This document shows positions 6,423 through 7,988 of a stretch of DNA of 7,988 nucleotides, piece by piece. The notes under the pieces were generated by a model, which searched no databases, was not told the DNA's origin, and saw nothing but the letters and a program-made list of their open reading frames with translations. Each line of letters begins with the position of its first letter. The stretch's first letter is position 1. Both the position numbers and the translations under genes were made by a program. Source of the stretch: an uncultured Phycisphaerales bacterium (GTDB lineage Bacteria > Planctomycetota > Phycisphaerae > Phycisphaerales > UBA1924). Location: contig CALMQD010000511.1 in NCBI GenBank assembly GCA_937871415.1, positions 1-7,988 of the forward strand, read 5' to 3'.

Positions 6423-6428
6423 CTGTTC

Positions 6429-7514
6429 ATGCTCATGAGTCGTTCTCGCTGCTCATTCCTGACACGCTCCGTTCCCGCCGGACTGGCGGCCTGGGGCGCC
6501 CTGGCGGGGCTTGCGATCGGGGTGGCGGCCTTGGCCGGAGTCGGTCCCGAAGCGTCGAAGGGCTCCTCGCCCGGCGGCAACAGCCCGGCGTGCGATCCTT
6601 CGTCCGGGCCGAAGGGAAAGGACGCCGACTCTTCGATGCCGCTGACCCTCCCGAGTGTCACGGATACCGAGCCCAAGAACTACCCGGGCCTGCACCAGGT
6701 CGTCGCCTACGCCGAGGGGCTGTACTCGGGCAGCGCGCCCGACGATGCCGAGGGCTACCGGACGCTCAAGGCCCTGGGGATCCGCACGATCATCAGTGTC
6801 GACGGCGCACTCCCCGACGTCGCAACGGCCAAGTCGCTCGGCATGCGGTATGTTCACCTGCCGATCGGCTACAACGGCATGGACCACCAGCGCACGCTCG
6901 AGATCGCCCGGGCGGTCCGCGACCTGCCCGGCCCGACCTACATCCACTGCCACCACGGCAAACACCGCAGCGCCGGCGCCACCGCCGCCGCGGCTGTCAC
7001 GCTCGGCAAGGGCACCAAGGAAGCCATGCTCGACCGGATGAAGGTCTCCGGCACCGCCGCCAACTACACCGGCCTCTTCAAGTGCGTGCAGGTCGCGACG
7101 ATCGCCAGCCAGGCCGAGCTCGACAAGGCCAGTAACCAGTTCCCCGAGACCTGGAAGACGCACGGGCTCATCAAGAGCATGGTCGAGATGGACGAGGTCT
7201 TCGACCACTTGAAACTCATCGAGAAGGCCGGCTGGATCGCGCCGAGCGATCACCCGGACCTGGTCCCCGTCGCCGAAGCCGGGCGCATCCGCGACTTGCT
7301 CCGCAACCTCCTCGACGATGAACGCGTGAAGGCCAAGCCGGCCGAGTTCCGCGACTGGCTCCGCGCCGACAGCGAGACCGCGAGCAAGATCGAGGAAGCC
7401 CTCGCCAGGGTCGACGCGTCGAAGGGTGAGAAGCCCGACACCAGGAAACTCAGCGAGAAGTTCGGTGAACTCGCCGCGTCGTGCAAGGCGTGCCACACGA
7501 AGTACCGTGACTGA
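6429..7514 (+). CDS. Exported cysteine phosphatase (HCxxGxxR) fused to a cytochrome c'-like domain
   Basis: The 361-residue product starts with a hydrophobic export or anchor segment (about 17-38) and a Gly/Ser/Pro-rich linker. Residues about 86-225 look like a tyrosine/dual-specificity phosphatase: LYSGSAP, TLKALGIRTIISVDG, YVHLPIGY, then the P-loop HCHHGKHRSA with nucleophile Cys174 and Arg180. Asp152 is a possible general acid. Residues about 230-361 are helical and charged and end with CKACHTKYR, a CxxCH heme site (Cys352, Cys355, axial His356) close to the carboxy end. That position, and the roughly 130-residue length, are typical of cytochrome c' and c556 types. A covalent heme requires location outside the cytoplasm, in line with the signal segment, and assembly by CcsA-type machinery such as that encoded at 3-428. 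Substrate and redox partner are unknown. Each half is recognisable; the idea that heme state or ligand (such as NO) controls the phosphatase is inference. Confidence 0.85.
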   Translation: MLMSRSRCSFLTRSVPAGLAAWGALAGLAIGVAALAGVGPEASKGSSPGGNSPACDPSSGPKGKDADSSMPLTLPSVTDTEPKNYPGLHQVVAYAEGLYSGSAPDDAEGYRTLKALGIRTIISVDGALPDVATAKSLGMRYVHLPIGYNGMDHQRTLEIARAVRDLPGPTYIHCHHGKHRSAGATAAAAVTLGKGTKEAMLDRMKVSGTAANYTGLFKCVQVATIASQAELDKASNQFPETWKTHGLIKSMVEMDEVFDHLKLIEKAGWIAPSDHPDLVPVAEAGRIRDLLRNLLDDERVKAKPAEFRDWLRADSETASKIEEALARVDASKGEKPDTRKLSEKFGELAASCKACHTKYRD

Positions 7515-7523
7515 GCGTCTCGG

Positions 7524-7541
7524 TGGTCGCGATGGTCGCGA
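7524..7541. repeat. Tandem TGGTCGCGA, also a short hairpin
   Basis: TGGTCGCGA occurs twice in direct succession (7524-7532, 7533-7541). Since TCGCGA is its own complement, the two copies also form a 6-bp hairpin with loop TGG. It fills most of the 30-base gap between two convergent stop codons, so it may act as a weak terminator for one or both genes, although no T-run follows directly on either strand. Confidence 0.4.
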
Positions 7542-7544
7542 AGT

Positions 7545-7988
7545 TCACTTCTGTTTCTTGCGTTCCGCTTCCTCGCGTCGCAGCGACTCGCCCAGTTCCT
7601 GGATGTCGCCGTCGCACATGCTCTTGTGCACTTTTTTCAGCATCGACTCGAAGTGCGCAATCTCGGCGTCTGCGGCCGGGAATCCGATGTTCCCGTCCGG
7701 GCCCATGCTCGACGCGATGACCTTGCCGTCGCCGCCCATGAACGCGAACCAGGGCAGGCCGGCCTTGTCGGTGCCCGCGATCTTCGCGAGGAGCTCCTTG
7801 CCGCCGGTCATGCGGTCGACGTCGATCTTGAGGTCGACGAAGTCCAGCGCGAGCGTCTTGGCCACCTCCGGGCGTGCCATCCACGCCTCGAGCCGGTGAC
7901 ACCACCCGCACCACGGCGCGCCAAAGTGCAGGAAAACGGCCTTCTTCTCGGTGCGGGCCTGCAAGAGTCCGGCCGCGAGCACCTGGTC
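7545..7988 (-). CDS. Thioredoxin-like protein with CGWC motif (5' truncated)
   Basis: The frame stays open to the window edge at 7988, so the start is missing; 147 residues are visible. A thioredoxin fold is indicated by the strand KAVFLHFGAPW, the redox motif Cys27-Gly-Trp-Cys30 (counted from the window edge), the strand FVDLKIDVD, and the likely cis-proline in GLPWFAFM (Pro79), followed by GGDGKVI. CGWC followed by HRLE is typical of the thioredoxin_7/DUF255-like group rather than classical CGPC thioredoxin. The carboxy end is charged and helical (ELGESLRREEAERKKQK), with an extra Cys125. Such proteins exchange disulfides, often outside the cytoplasm, but a signal peptide cannot be checked. 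A GTG at 7982 could serve as a start, yet it would leave little sequence before the first strand, so a longer amino end is more likely. It could serve as electron donor to MsrBA; this is inference. Confidence 0.85.
   Translation of the reverse strand, partial: DQVLAAGLLQARTEKKAVFLHFGAPWCGWCHRLEAWMARPEVAKTLALDFVDLKIDVDRMTGGKELLAKIAGTDKAGLPWFAFMGGDGKVIASSMGPDGNIGFPAADAEIAHFESMLKKVHKSMCDGDIQELGESLRREEAERKKQK

Larger units (their letters stand above)
6210..6428. promoter_or_regulatory. Divergent intergenic region between msrBA and the phosphatase-cytochrome gene
   Basis: These 219 bases separate two genes read in opposite directions and must contain promoters for both. The + frame is open throughout from an ATG at 6210, but the translation is low-complexity Arg/Pro/Ser sequence without family resemblance. 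The gene after it has its own ribosome site, so I treat this region as non-coding. It contains repeated CCGGTGA/TCACCGG motifs, listed separately, and a T-rich patch (TTCTTTTTC, 6291-6299). No convincing -35/-10 pair was found in either direction. Confidence 0.6.

Overview
The window is GC-rich, gene-dense bacterial DNA. It resembles a planctomycete, most likely of the Phycisphaerae/Phycisphaerales type. This is inferred from protein style: system II cytochrome c assembly, a CpcT/CpeT-like domain outside cyanobacteria, cytochrome c'-like fusions, and a polysaccharide-initiating transferase ending in a long basic tail. No rRNA or other taxonomic marker is present, so the assignment is tentative. 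There are no tRNAs, CRISPR arrays, insertion sequences or phage genes; it reads as ordinary chromosome with several unusual domain fusions.

Layout. Bases 3-428 (+) are the end of the cytochrome c assembly gene ccsA. Bases 574-3224 (+) hold a likely operon: malate dehydrogenase (mdh), an exported protein joining a CpcT/CpeT-like domain to an FKBP prolyl isomerase, and a small J-domain protein whose GTG start overlaps the preceding stop (GTGA). A 240-base gap (3225-3464) follows; its second half can fold into a long imperfect stem with inner hairpins and competing alternatives. It leads into a polyprenyl-phosphate sugar-1-phosphate transferase (3465-4988, +) that starts exopolysaccharide synthesis. 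A strong hairpin at 4997-5024 separates this gene from a convergent, exported MsrB-MsrA fusion (5058-6209, -). A 219-base divergent region with repeated CCATCACCGG motifs lies between it and a gene (6429-7514, +) for an exported HCxxGxxR phosphatase fused to a C-terminal cytochrome c'-like domain. The window ends in a convergent, 5'-truncated thioredoxin-like gene (7545-7988, -).

How the genes may work together. Several products are probably outside the cytoplasm and redox-related. CcsA attaches heme to CxxCH proteins, and the phosphatase-cytochrome fusion has such a site (CKACH). The MsrBA fusion repairs oxidised methionine, and the thioredoxin-like protein is of a type that could supply or exchange thiols. 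The FKBP fusion and the J-protein suggest protein folding duties. These links come from domain content and position only.

The two most notable observations are the phosphatase-cytochrome c' fusion and the CpcT/CpeT-FKBP fusion. The candidate structured RNA before the sugar transferase comes next.
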